A stretch of DNA of 38,209 bases from Modestobacter caceresii (GCF_000761485.1 NZ_JPMX01000060.1:1-38209); one strand, 5' to 3'. Positions 29,795 to 37,689 are shown, counted from the first letter of the stretch. The notes: generated by a model not told the origin, from the sequence alone. Numbers and translations are program-made.

Positions 29795-30844
29795 TCAGGG
29801 GAGCGCCGCGTACCGCTCGTGCACCGCGGCGAGCAGGTCGGCGGGCAGCTCCCCGAAGGGCTCCAGTTCGATCGGCCGGGCCTTCCCGCGGCCGGCCCGC
29901 CAGACCGCGACGGCCCGCCCGCCGCTGACCACGGTGGCCCGGAACACGCCGTTGCCGCAGGGCACGATCCGGTCGGCGAACTCGGCCGGCACGGTGCAGC
30001 TGCGGTCGGCGTAGCCGAGCACCAGCTCGTCGAAGCCGGGCAGCAGGTGCACGGCCGCTGCCTCGTCCCGGGCCGCGGCGAGCCGCTCGGGCGTGGTCGG
30101 GTCCATCCAGTGCTCGGTGCCGTCGACGACGAGGCGCTCCAGCTCCGGCGCGGCCAGCGCCAGGCCGGCCTTGACGTCGCGGACCAGGACCCCGGCCCAG
30201 CGGACGAGGTCCTTGACGGTCGCCGGGCCGTGGGAGGAGAAGAAGCGCCGGGCCAGCTCGCCGAGGGCCTGCTCGCGCTCGAGCCGGCGGGGGCTGGGCA
30301 CCCACTCGTCGAGCAGCACGAACTGCTGGTCGCCGTCCCGGGTGGGGCCGAGGCAGGTCAGGCCGGTCTGGGCCAGCCACCAGAGCAGGTGGTACCCGCG
30401 CTGCCCCTCGGTGGGCACGCCGCCTCCGGCCAGCGCGGCGACCAGCTCGGCCCGGCCCATCCGACGGCCACCGGCCAGCGCGGCCGCGGCGACCTCGCGG
30501 GCGCGCACCACGTCGGAGTCGGTCAGCCCCACGGTCGCCCGCCGGCCCGCCGCCCCGGCCAGCACCCGGGAGCTGAGCAGCTCCAGCATCCAGGGCAGGT
30601 CCTCGGCGGCGGTCAGGTGCAGGGTGCCGCGCATGGGCCAGGAGCGGACCACCTCACCGGCATCGAGCGCGTCCGTCACCGCCGCGCGGGTGCACCCGGC
30701 GCGCAACGCCACCGACAGCAGCGCGCCGGGCAGGTCCTGGCCCTGCACCGCGGTCAGCCACCGGACGGCGTCGGCCGGGGTCTCGGCAGGCGGGCCGATC
30801 AGCCGCTGGGCGGCCAGGCGCAGCAGCGCGGGCTCCGGGGTCAC
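29795..30844 (-). CDS. winged-helix DNA-binding protein (HTH_42, AlkZ/YcaQ-like)
   Basis: 349 residues of the HTH_42 superfamily. Visible hallmarks: RWLTAVQGQDLPGALLSVAL, EVVRSWPMRGTLHLTAAEDL (RxWxMRGTLH), RMGRAELVAALAGGGVPTEG, LCLGPTRDGDQQF-type strand, TVKDLVRWAGVLVRDVKAGL, and the C-terminal LLPGFDELVLGYADR. This superfamily includes AlkZ and AlkX/YcaQ DNA glycosylases, which excise bulky alkylated bases and use a Gln-x-Gln/Asp catalytic motif; VQGQD sits in that position. A role in alkylation repair is therefore possible but not shown. The GTG at 30844 follows CAGGGT by 6 nt, so the transcript may be leaderless. Confidence 0.85.
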   Translation of the reverse strand: MTPEPALLRLAAQRLIGPPAETPADAVRWLTAVQGQDLPGALLSVALRAGCTRAAVTDALDAGEVVRSWPMRGTLHLTAAEDLPWMLELLSSRVLAGAAGRRATVGLTDSDVVRAREVAAAALAGGRRMGRAELVAALAGGGVPTEGQRGYHLLWWLAQTGLTCLGPTRDGDQQFVLLDEWVPSPRRLEREQALGELARRFFSSHGPATVKDLVRWAGVLVRDVKAGLALAAPELERLVVDGTEHWMDPTTPERLAAARDEAAAVHLLPGFDELVLGYADRSCTVPAEFADRIVPCGNGVFRATVVSGGRAVAVWRAGRGKARPIELEPFGELPADLLAAVHERYAALP

Positions 30845-30880
30845 GCACCCACCCTGGCAGGAGGGGCTGACGATCGGCGG

Positions 30881-31420
30881 TCAGCGCAGGCGGCGCAGGT
30901 AGAGCATGCCCTCGGCGTCGGGCCCCTCGGTCAACGGTTCGAACCCGGCCGCCCGGGCCACCCCCAGGCTGGCGGCGTTGTCCGGCTCGATGCCCAGCAC
31001 GAACTGCGCCACGTCGGCGAGCTCGTCGGCACCGAGGAGCGCGCGCAGCGTCGCCGAACCGATGCCCTGGTCCCAGCGGTCCGGGTCGACCACGTAGGCC
31101 GCTCCCATGGCGCGGCCCTCGTAGGTGGCGGTGACCCGCTCCGCGGCCGGGTCCCAGACCGTCCAGCGGTCGTAGACGTCGCCGCCGATCTGGGCCACCG
31201 CGGCGCCGTCGTCGGCCAGCGCGACCCAGCTGTGGGCGCGCAGCACGCGGGCCCCGCGGAACTCCTCGTCGCGCGCCGCGGTGCGCAGGGCGAACTCCCG
31301 TTGCGGCCAGGCGCGGCCACCCAGCCGGCGCTGCACCTCGGGATGGTCGAACCAGGGCAGGACGGACGGGAGCAGCTCGGGCTCCAACGGCACCAACCGG
31401 AGCGTCGCGGAGGCGGTCAC
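30881..31420 (-). CDS. GNAT-family N-acetyltransferase
   Basis: 179 residues. Acetyl-CoA-binding pattern: AAYVVDPDRWDQGIGSATLR (motif A Q-x-x-G-x-G), LLGADELADVAQFVLGIEPD and NAASLGVARAAGFEPLTEGP (motif B, N-x-x-S/A and A-x-x-x-G-F). N-terminal LRLVPLEPELLPSVLPWFDH and VQRRLGGRAWP fit the RimI/aminoglycoside AAC(6')-like group, so the acceptor may be a small amine or protein N-terminus. GTG 31420 has GGAGG too close for translation, but CAGGGT lies 6 nt upstream, consistent with a leaderless mRNA. It is in line with the HTH_42 and AKR genes. Confidence 0.85.
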   Translation of the reverse strand: MTASATLRLVPLEPELLPSVLPWFDHPEVQRRLGGRAWPQREFALRTAARDEEFRGARVLRAHSWVALADDGAAVAQIGGDVYDRWTVWDPAAERVTATYEGRAMGAAYVVDPDRWDQGIGSATLRALLGADELADVAQFVLGIEPDNAASLGVARAAGFEPLTEGPDAEGMLYLRRLR

Positions 31421-31529
31421 ACCTCCACCCTGCGGCCCCGTCCCAGCGGTGTCATCCGGAGGCGACGACCAGCCCCTGCGGGAGCGGAGGGACACCGTCC
31501 CCGCCGGCCGAGGTCGTACCGTGCTCCCC

Positions 31530-31649
31530 ATGATGGGGATGGGCAACCTCGGTCCGGACGGACGCCGCCGGCAGCGGGTGGTCGCCGGCGTCATCGTCGC
31601 GGCGATGCTGCTGGCCGCCGGGGCGGTGCTGCTCGGGTCGGTCCTCTGA
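31530..31649 (+). CDS. 39-residue single-pass membrane miniprotein
   Basis: Sequence begins MMGMGNLGPDGRRRQR and continues as one hydrophobic helix (VVAGVIVAAMLLAAGAVLLG) ending SVL: a basic cytoplasmic head and one transmembrane span. TACCGT (31517-31522) lies 7 nt before the ATG, a leaderless -10 arrangement that supports this short ORF. The next gene starts 2 nt after its stop, so they are an operon. No family recognised. Confidence 0.5.
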   Translation: MMGMGNLGPDGRRRQRVVAGVIVAAMLLAAGAVLLGSVL

Positions 31650-31651
31650 CG

Positions 31652-32053
31652 ATGGACGTCGACGCCTGGTTCGCCGCTGCCGGGGACCGCGCCGAGGAGC
31701 TGCGCCGGGTCGACGCGCTCGTCCAGGCCGCGGCACCGGGCATCGACCGCCAGCTGGTGCCCAGCGGCTCCGGCGCCATGCTCGGCTACGGGATGACGCC
31801 CTACCGGCCACGGTCGGCGAAGGAGACGACGACGTGGCCGCTGATCGCGCTGGCAGCGCAGAAGCGCCACCTTTCCCTGTACGTGTCCGCCGTCGTCGAC
31901 GGCGAGTACCTCGCGGAGTCCCGGGCAGCGCAGCTCGGGGACGTCTCCTGCGGCAAGAGCTGCATCCGGTTCACCTCGCTGGACCGGGTCGACACCGTGG
32001 CGCTCGACCAGCTGCTCCGGGACGCCGTCGCGACCATCCGCGACCCCGGCTGA
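31652..32053 (+). CDS. DUF1801-family protein
   Basis: 133 residues. The DUF1801 (YdhG-like) core is visible: AWFAAAGDRAEELRRVDALV, MLGYGMTPYRPRSAKETTTW, PLIALAAQKRHLSLYVSAVV, and CGKSCIRFTSLDRVDTVAL near the end. These small alpha/beta proteins bind an unknown ligand; some are thought to be iron-sulphur or metal related, but nothing is proven. The K-x-x-I-RF motif is the usual C-terminal mark. It follows the membrane miniprotein by 2 nt and converges on the phosphoribosyltransferase gene with 10 nt between stops. Confidence 0.82.
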   Translation: MDVDAWFAAAGDRAEELRRVDALVQAAAPGIDRQLVPSGSGAMLGYGMTPYRPRSAKETTTWPLIALAAQKRHLSLYVSAVVDGEYLAESRAAQLGDVSCGKSCIRFTSLDRVDTVALDQLLRDAVATIRDPG

Positions 32054-32063
32054 GCTCGCGGCG

Positions 32064-32693
32064 TCACCGGCCGCGCAGCAGGTCGAGCACCTCGTCGTCC
32101 TCGGTGGCGCGGAAGTCGGCGTAGGCCTGGCCGACCGAGCGGAAGCCCGGCGGGCTGCTGAGCACGACCAGCTCGTCGGCCGCCGCGGCCAGGGCCGGGA
32201 CCGCGTCCGGGGAGCAGACCGGGACGGCGAGCACCACCCGCGCGGCGCCCTGGGCCCGGGCGACCGCGCAGGCGGCGCGGGCGGTGGAGCCGGTGGCGAT
32301 GCCGTCGTCCACCAGCACGACGGTGCGGCCGGCCAGCGGTACCCGCGGGCGCACCTCGCGGAAGAGCCGGACCCGCCGGTCGACCGCCGCCTGTTGTTCT
32401 TCGCGGACGCGCGTGAGGTCGGCGTCGACCACGTCCGCCACCCGGAGCACCCGCTCCTCGAGCACCACCACCCCGCCCTCGCCGACCGCGCCCATGGCGA
32501 GCTCGGGCTGGCCGGGCACCCCGAGCTTGCGCACGACGAGCACGTCCAGCGGTGCGGCGAGCGCGGCGGCGACCGGGGCGGCCACCGGCACCCCGCCCCG
32601 CGGCAGGCCGAGCACCACGGGCCCGGCCGCACGCACCTGGTCCAGCCGGCGGGCCAGCTGGGCGCCGGCATCGGCGCGGTCACGGAAGAACAC
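32064..32693 (-). CDS. phosphoribosyltransferase-domain protein (Rv0571c-like)
   Basis: 209 residues. The PRPP-binding loop is VVLVDDGIATGSTARAAC; the family's other marks are VVLGLPRGGVPVAAPVAAAL and DVLVVRKLGVPGQPELAMGA, followed by VVLEERVLRVADVVDADL. This type occurs in mycobacteria (Rv0571c in the DosR regulon) and many actinobacteria and does not correspond to a known salvage enzyme. GTG 32693 (MFFRDRADAG) is chosen because GGAGG lies 6 nt upstream; GTG 32699 would sit against it. The gene is divergent from the three-helix-bundle gene, and the shared 175-bp gap contains a DosR-like palindrome. Confidence 0.88.
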   Translation of the reverse strand: MFFRDRADAGAQLARRLDQVRAAGPVVLGLPRGGVPVAAPVAAALAAPLDVLVVRKLGVPGQPELAMGAVGEGGVVVLEERVLRVADVVDADLTRVREEQQAAVDRRVRLFREVRPRVPLAGRTVVLVDDGIATGSTARAACAVARAQGAARVVLAVPVCSPDAVPALAAAADELVVLSSPPGFRSVGQAYADFRATEDDEVLDLLRGR

Positions 32694-32753
32694 GGCCACC
32701 TCCGGAGTGCGGTCCCTGCCCCGATGCTGCCGCGTCCGAGCGGAGCGCGGACC

Positions 32754-32767
32754 GGGTCCTAGGTCCC
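32754..32767. promoter_or_regulatory. DosR/DevR-box-like palindrome
   Basis: GGGTCCTAGGTCCC matches the DosR box core GGGACTWWAGTCCC at 11 of 14 positions and is itself symmetric except at two central positions. It lies in the divergent gap of a phosphoribosyltransferase and a three-helix-bundle gene, 61 and 102 bp from their starts. Confidence 0.4.
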
Positions 32768-32868
32768 TGGTGGTCCCGCCCCCGGTGCGGGCAGTCTGGT
32801 GCCGGAGCAGGACCCCGGGGGACGGGCCGGTCAGCGGCACGCGGGGCACGAGCACCGGAGGGCCCACG

Positions 32869-33078
32869 ATGCCGTTGGCCGCGCTGCACACCGTCGGACC
32901 CGACCCGGCCGTCGACCTGGCCGTCGTCCGGCTGGCCGAGGAGCTCGGGCAGCGGCCGCAGGTGGTCCGGCCGGTGGTGCAGGAGTGCCGGCAGCAGCTC
33001 AGCGGCGCCCCCGCCGGGGCGTTGCCCGAGCTGGTCGAGCGGCTGGCCCGGCACCGCCTCCGGGCACCGGTGGACTGA
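32869..33078 (+). CDS. three-helix-bundle dimerization-domain protein
   Basis: 69 residues predicted as three helices: DPAVDLAVVRLAEEL, VVRPVVQECRQQLSG and LPELVERLARHRLRAP, matching the small actinobacterial three-helix-bundle dimerization domain family. These proteins are often stress- or dormancy-linked with unknown function. ATG 32869 has GGAGG 8 nt upstream. Divergent from the phosphoribosyltransferase gene; the ABC-F gene starts 42 nt downstream. Confidence 0.7.
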   Translation: MPLAALHTVGPDPAVDLAVVRLAEELGQRPQVVRPVVQECRQQLSGAPAGALPELVERLARHRLRAPVD

Positions 33079-33120
33079 CCTCCGGGGGACCGGGTGGCGC
33101 GCTCGGCGGATGATGGCGGC

Positions 33121-34740
33121 ATGGGCTACGTCGACGTCACGGGGATCCGGTTCACCCTGCCGGACGGGCGGGTGCTCCTCGACGACGTCGCCTTCCGGGT
33201 CGGTGAGGGCGCCTGCGCCGCGCTGGTCGGGGAGAACGGCGCCGGCAAGACCACCATGCTGCGGATCATCAGCGGTGACCTGACGCCGGATGCCGGCTCG
33301 GTGGCGCTCATCGGTGGGCTGGGCATCATGCGCCAGTTCATCGGCTCGGTGCGCGACGACACCACCGTCCAGCGGTTCCTCGTCGACCTCGCGCCGCCCG
33401 CCGTCCGGGAGGCCTGGGACGCCGTCGAGACCGCCGAGCTGCGGATGATGGAGGACGACGACGAACCCACCCAGATGGCCTACGCCAACGCGCTGGCCCA
33501 CTGGGGCGACGTCGGCGGGTACGACGTCGAGGTCACCTGGGACACCGTCACGGTCGCCGCGCTGGGCGTGCCCTACGACGGCTGCAAGTACCGCGAGCTG
33601 AACACCCTCTCCGGTGGCGAGCAGAAGCGGCTGGCCCTGGAGTGCCTGCTCCGCGGCCCCGACCAGGTCCTGCTGCTCGACGAGCCGGACAACTACCTCG
33701 ACGTCCCCGGCAAGCGGTGGCTGGAGGAGCGGCTGATCGAGACCCGCAAGACGGTGCTGTTCGTCAGCCACGACCGGGAGCTGCTGGCCCGGGTCGCCGA
33801 CCGGGTGGTCACCGTCGAGGGCGGGACGGCGTGGGTGCACGGCGGCAACTGGGCGAGCTACCCCGCGGCGCGGACCGCCCGGCACGATCGGATGGCCGAG
33901 CTGCGCAAGCGCTGGGACGAGGAGCACGAGCGGCTGGTCGACCTGGTGCGCACGCTGCAGCAGCAGGCGAAGAACTCCCCGGACATGGCCGCCCGCTACC
34001 ACGCCATGCAGACCCGGCTGGCCAAGTACGAGGCCGCCGGGCCGCCGCCGGAGCGGCCACCGGACCAGCACGTGACCATGCGGCTGCGCGGTGGCCGGAC
34101 GGGGGTGCGGGTGGTGATGGCCGAGCAGCTGGAGCTGTCCGGCCTGATGCGCCCCTTCGACGTGGAGGTCGAGTACGGCGACCGGGTCGCCGTACTGGGC
34201 TCCAACGGGGCCGGCAAGTCACACTTCCTGCGGCTGCTGGCCGGCCAGGAGGTCGCGCACACCGGCGACTGGCGGCTTGGGGCGCGCGTCGTCCCCGGGT
34301 TCTTCGCCCAGACCCACGCCCATCCCGAGTGGCTGGACCGCACGCTGGTCGACCTGCTGTGGCACGGCGAACCGGGGCGACCGGGCGTCGACCGCGGGCG
34401 GGCGATGGCGGCGCTGCGCCGGTACGGGCTGGCACCCTCCGGGGACCAGCTGTTCCGGTCGCTCTCCGGCGGTCAGCAGGCTCGGTTCCAGGTGCTCCTG
34501 CTCGAGCTCTCCGGTGCCACCCTGCTGCTGCTCGACGAGCCGACCGACAACCTCGACGTGCTGTCGGCCGAGTCGCTGGAGGAGGCGCTGGACGCCTTCG
34601 ACGGCACCGTGGTCGCGGTGACCCACGACCGCTGGTTCGCCCGCACCTTCGACCGCTTCCTGCTCTTCGGCGCCGACGGGCACGTGCGCGAGGTGCCCGA
34701 GCCGGTGTTCGACGAGGGCCGGGTCCAGCGCGCCCGCTGA
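33121..34740 (+). CDS. ABC-F family ATPase
   Basis: 539 residues, two nucleotide-binding domains in tandem and no membrane segment. NBD1: Walker A VGENGAGKTTML (~residue 38), signature LSGGEQKRLAL, Walker B LLLDEPDNYLD, switch His in FVSHDRELLA. NBD2: GSNGAGKSHFLRLL, LSGGQQARFQVLLLE, LLLDEPTDNLD and VAVTHDRWFART. The linker between them (~residues 245-330, ELRKRWDEEHERLVDLV, QQAKNSPDMAARYHAMQTRL) is the charged coiled hairpin that reaches the ribosomal P site in ABC-F proteins. Function: translation factor or antibiotic-target protection; which one cannot be told. ATG 33121 rather than GTG 33094, since family homology begins there. Confidence 0.93.
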   Translation: MGYVDVTGIRFTLPDGRVLLDDVAFRVGEGACAALVGENGAGKTTMLRIISGDLTPDAGSVALIGGLGIMRQFIGSVRDDTTVQRFLVDLAPPAVREAWDAVETAELRMMEDDDEPTQMAYANALAHWGDVGGYDVEVTWDTVTVAALGVPYDGCKYRELNTLSGGEQKRLALECLLRGPDQVLLLDEPDNYLDVPGKRWLEERLIETRKTVLFVSHDRELLARVADRVVTVEGGTAWVHGGNWASYPAARTARHDRMAELRKRWDEEHERLVDLVRTLQQQAKNSPDMAARYHAMQTRLAKYEAAGPPPERPPDQHVTMRLRGGRTGVRVVMAEQLELSGLMRPFDVEVEYGDRVAVLGSNGAGKSHFLRLLAGQEVAHTGDWRLGARVVPGFFAQTHAHPEWLDRTLVDLLWHGEPGRPGVDRGRAMAALRRYGLAPSGDQLFRSLSGGQQARFQVLLLELSGATLLLLDEPTDNLDVLSAESLEEALDAFDGTVVAVTHDRWFARTFDRFLLFGADGHVREVPEPVFDEGRVQRAR

Positions 34741-34778
34741 CGCCGTCCGGCTCGCGGGGCGGGGGACGCCGTCAGCGG
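34734..34778. terminator. bidirectional hairpin with both stops in the stem
   Basis: CCGCTGACGCCGTCC (34734-34748) pairs with GGACGCCGTCAGCGG (34764-34778) with one mismatch. The ABC-F stop (34738-34740) and the MFS stop (34772-34774 complement) lie in opposite arms. Confidence 0.7.
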
Positions 34779-36040
34779 ACGACGAACGGGACCTCGGGGA
34801 CGGCGATGGGGGAGAGGACCCGCTGCCAGACGGCGACGTCGGCGTCCACCCGCGCGGCGCCCTCGGCGACCCGGGTCTCCGCGGCCAGCGCGGCGCGGTC
34901 CGCGCGGTCGCCGCGCACCGCCACCACCGCGATCCCGGTGCCGGCGAGTGCGAGGCCCGCGCCCACCCAGATCGGGGCGGTGTAGCCTAGCCCGGCCGAC
35001 AGCACGCCGGCGCCGAGAGCAGCGCCCAGCGCGTTCGCCAGGTTGAACGCAGCCTGGTTCGCCGCGGACACCAGGCTCCCGCCGGGGACCCGGGCGGCCT
35101 CGATGACCCGGTTCTGCACCACCGGGCCGAGTGCGAAGGCCAGCGTCCCGAAGAGCACGAGCACCGGGACGGCGAGCACCGCGGTGTCGACGACGAGCGC
35201 GAAGAGCGCCAGCGCAGCAGCGGTGGCGACCAGGCCGACGGCGACGAAGGAGATCCCCCACCGGTCACCGAGCCGGCCGCCGATCAGCGTGCCCACGGTG
35301 GTGCCGACGCCGAAGAGCGCCAGCACCGGGGTGACCCAGCCCTCCGACAGGCCGGTGAGCTCGGTGAGGATCGGGCTGACGTAGCTGTAGACGGCGAACA
35401 GCGCGGCGAACCCGACCATGGTCAGCCCGAGCACCAGCCACACGCCGGGCCGGCGGAAGGCGCCCAGCTCGCTGCGCAGGTCGGTGGGCTCACCGGCGAC
35501 GCCGGGCATCCAGGCGAGCAGCCCGGCGATGGTGACCAGCCCGATGACGGCGACCCCGGCGAAGACCACCCGCCAGCTCAGCTGCTGGGCCACGAAGGTG
35601 CCCAGCGGCACGCCCACGACGTTGGCCAGGGTCAGCCCGGTGATCATCAAGGAGATCGCCTGGGTGGCCTTCTCCTTGGGCACCAGCCGGCGGGCGGCCA
35701 CCGCCCCCACGCCGAAGAACGACCCGTGCGCCAGCGCGGCGAACACCCGGGCGGCCACGAGCGTGCCGTAGTCGGGGGCCAGCGCGGACAGCAGGTTGCC
35801 GATCGTGAACAGCACCATCAACGCGACCAGCGTCTGTCGCGGGGTGAAGCGCACCCCGAGGGCGGTCAGCGTCGGGGCGCCGATCACCACGCCGATGGCG
35901 TAGGCGGAGATGAGCAGCCCGACGGCGGAGACCGAGACGTCCAGCCCCTCGGCGATCTGGGGCAGCATCCCCATCACGACGAACTCGGTGGTGCCGATGC
36001 CGAAGGCACCGATGGCGAGCGCGATCAGGGCGCGGGGCAA
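34772..36040 (-). CDS. DHA1-family MFS transporter (AraJ/Cmx-like efflux)
   Basis: 422 residues, 12 membrane segments. Start of the first helix (LPRALIALAIGAFGIGTTEF, then VVMGMLPQIAEGLDVS) is the classical AraJ/chloramphenicol-efflux (Cmx/CmlR) signature. Also VGLLISAYAIGVVIGAPTLT, LVAARVFAALAHGSFFGVGA and GGRLGDRWG (motif A repeat between halves). It probably exports a sugar analogue or a phenicol-type compound by proton antiport. The TTG at 36040 is chosen: GAGGAG (complement 36048-36053) lies 8 nt upstream and the protein start matches the family, whereas GTG 36103 has no site. A hairpin (36085-36119) lies in its leader, downstream of the dehydrogenase terminator. Confidence 0.92.
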   Translation of the reverse strand: MPRALIALAIGAFGIGTTEFVVMGMLPQIAEGLDVSVSAVGLLISAYAIGVVIGAPTLTALGVRFTPRQTLVALMVLFTIGNLLSALAPDYGTLVAARVFAALAHGSFFGVGAVAARRLVPKEKATQAISLMITGLTLANVVGVPLGTFVAQQLSWRVVFAGVAVIGLVTIAGLLAWMPGVAGEPTDLRSELGAFRRPGVWLVLGLTMVGFAALFAVYSYVSPILTELTGLSEGWVTPVLALFGVGTTVGTLIGGRLGDRWGISFVAVGLVATAAALALFALVVDTAVLAVPVLVLFGTLAFALGPVVQNRVIEAARVPGGSLVSAANQAAFNLANALGAALGAGVLSAGLGYTAPIWVGAGLALAGTGIAVVAVRGDRADRAALAAETRVAEGAARVDADVAVWQRVLSPIAVPEVPFVVR

Positions 36041-36084
36041 GTCGGGACTCCTCGGTGGACTGCGCAGGGGAGGCGCCCGGACGT

Positions 36085-36119
36085 CGGGGCCTCCTCCAGC
36101 CAAGGGCAGGAGGGCCCCG
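36085..36119 (-). other. hairpin in the leader of the DHA1 efflux gene
   Basis: CGGGGCCTCCT (36085-36095) pairs with the arm 36108-36119, with one bulged G. On the minus strand the stem lies ~45 nt before the TTG start and just upstream of its ribosome site. It could be an attenuator, a second terminator for the dehydrogenase gene, or coincidental structure. Confidence 0.35.
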
Positions 36120-36174
36120 GACCCTGCCTGCGCCGGGCATGAGACTGGTCACGTCGTCCCACCCGGCCGCGTGC

Positions 36175-36215
36175 GACGGGCCGCGCACCGGTGCTGGACC
36201 GGTGCGCGGCCCGTC
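36175..36215 (-). terminator. perfect 18-bp hairpin after the zinc dehydrogenase gene
   Basis: Bases 36175-36192 pair perfectly with 36198-36215 around GCTGG (stem starts GACGGGCCGC). It begins 17 bp beyond the dehydrogenase stop on the minus strand and separates it from the MFS gene. No U-tract. Confidence 0.8.
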
Positions 36216-36232
36216 GGCCGGAGCGGGGTGGA

Positions 36233-37414
36233 TCAGGGCTGGAGCAGCACCTTCACCGCGCCGTCCTGCTTCTGCCGGAACGTCTCGTAGGCCTGCGACG
36301 CCTGCTCCAGCGGCACGTGGTGGGTGGCGAAGTCGTCGACGCCGAGCGGGTCGGCGTCGGTGAGCAGCGGGACAATGTCGGGCACCCAGCGCCACACGTT
36401 GGCCTGGCCCATCCGCAGCTCGATCTGCTTGTCGAACATCCGCATGAGCGGCATCGGGTCGGTCGCCCCGCCGTAGACGCCGGACAGCGAGATGGTGCCG
36501 CCGCGGCGGACCGCCTCGATCGCGGTGTTGAGCGCGGCCATCCGGTCGATGCCGACCACCGTCATGACCTTCTCCATGATGGCGTCGGGCACCAGGGCGC
36601 TGGCCTTCTGCGCGAACTTCGCGCCGGGGGAGCCGTGCGCCTCCATGCCGACGGCGTCGATGACGGCGTCCGGACCGCGGCCGTCGGTCTTGTCCCGCAC
36701 CCAGGCGACGACGTCGGCCTGGTCGGTGGAGTCCAGGACGTCGATCCCGTTGGCGCGGGCCCGGGCCAGCCGCTCGGGCACGGTGTCGGACGCGAGGACC
36801 TGGGCGGCACCGAGGTGCTTGGCGATCCGGGTGGCCATGTCGCCGATCGGGCCCAGGCCGAGGACCAGCACCGACCCGCCGGGGACGACGCCGGCGTACT
36901 GCACGGCCTGCCAGGCGGTGGGCAGCACGTCGGAGAGGTAGACGAAGCGGTCGTCGGCCGGGCCCTCGGGGACCTTGATCGGCAGGGTGTTGCCGAAGGG
37001 CACCCGCAGGTACTCGGCCTGGCCGCCGGGCACCTGGCCGTAGAGCTTCGTGTAGCCGAACAGGGAGGCGCCGAAGCCCTGCTCCCGGTTCTGCGTCGTC
37101 TCGCACTGGCTCTGCAGCCCCTGGTCGCACATCCAGCAGGTGCCGCAGGAGATGTTGAACGGGACGACGACCCGGTCGCCTGCCTTGAGCTCGGTGACCG
37201 CGGGACCGACCTCGCGGACGATGCCCATCGGCTCGTGGCCGAGCACGTCGCCGACGGTCATGAACGGCGCCATGACCTCGATCAGGTGCAGGTCCGAGCC
37301 GCAGATGCCGCTCGAGGTCACCTGGACGACCACGTCGGTGGGGTCCTTGATCTCCGGGTCCGGGACGGTGTCCACCCGGACGTCGTCCCGGCCGTGCCAG
37401 GTCACTGCGCGCAT
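36233..37414 (-). CDS. zinc-dependent alcohol/formaldehyde dehydrogenase (FdhA-like MDR)
   Basis: 393 residues of the medium-chain dehydrogenase family. Catalytic zinc ligands in SGICGSDLHLIE and VLGHEPMGIV; structural zinc site with all four Cys in SCGTCWMCDQGLQSQC; cofactor loop VLVLGLGPIGDMATRIAKHL and Asp after the strand (LASDTVPERLARA) favouring NAD. The long loop GYTKLYGQVPGGQAEYLRVP and AVGMEAHG are typical of glutathione-independent formaldehyde dehydrogenase-like proteins. Substrates may be formaldehyde or another small aldehyde/alcohol. ATG 37414 has GAGGAG 8 nt upstream. Terminated by the hairpin at 36175-36215. Confidence 0.93.
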   Translation of the reverse strand: MRAVTWHGRDDVRVDTVPDPEIKDPTDVVVQVTSSGICGSDLHLIEVMAPFMTVGDVLGHEPMGIVREVGPAVTELKAGDRVVVPFNISCGTCWMCDQGLQSQCETTQNREQGFGASLFGYTKLYGQVPGGQAEYLRVPFGNTLPIKVPEGPADDRFVYLSDVLPTAWQAVQYAGVVPGGSVLVLGLGPIGDMATRIAKHLGAAQVLASDTVPERLARARANGIDVLDSTDQADVVAWVRDKTDGRGPDAVIDAVGMEAHGSPGAKFAQKASALVPDAIMEKVMTVVGIDRMAALNTAIEAVRRGGTISLSGVYGGATDPMPLMRMFDKQIELRMGQANVWRWVPDIVPLLTDADPLGVDDFATHHVPLEQASQAYETFRQKQDGAVKVLLQP

Positions 37415-37497
37415 GGGGGTGCTCCTCGGGTCTGGGGTGCTCCGACGGCCGCGACGGGGTCAGCAGGCCGTTCACCGGGGCGTGACGTTCCTCGCCC

Positions 37498-37522
37498 CTA
37501 CCCATCACGGCGAGTTCGATTC
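37498..37522 (-). promoter_or_regulatory. possible stress-sigma promoter of the zinc dehydrogenase gene
   Basis: Minus strand reads GAAT (37522-37519), 15 nt, GGGTAG (37503-37498), 84 nt before the start. It fits GNNT-N14-16-GGGTAY only loosely at the -35. The rest of the 275-bp gap to the next gene contains a short hairpin GACCGGGT/ACCCGGTC (37594-37615) and nothing else I can name. Confidence 0.3.
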
Positions 37523-37689
37523 CTGACCCGCGCGCAGTGATGACGTGACAGAGGGTGCCCATTTGGCACTAAGTGTTGTGACCTCCGCCACTTGACCGGG
37601 TGTGCTCACCCGGTCGTCCACATCACGAACCGATCACGGCGTGTTTACATGGGCCCCGCCCGAATGGCCCTCGACGGAAAGACAGGTGC

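Noticed and set aside
27941-32053. 1370-codon plus-strand open frame
   Set aside because: It spans several well-recognised genes on both strands; only its last 133 codons (DUF1801 protein) are real. The rest is low-complexity shadow.
37514-37523. GTTCGATTCC, like the T-loop of a tRNA
   Set aside because: No matching T-stem, anticodon arm or acceptor stem in the surrounding 80 bases.
37415-37689. A c-di-AMP (ydaO) riboswitch before the last gene, considered because such leaders precede actinobacterial cell-wall genes
   Set aside because: The conserved ydaO blocks are not recognisable; only a short 8-bp hairpin is present.
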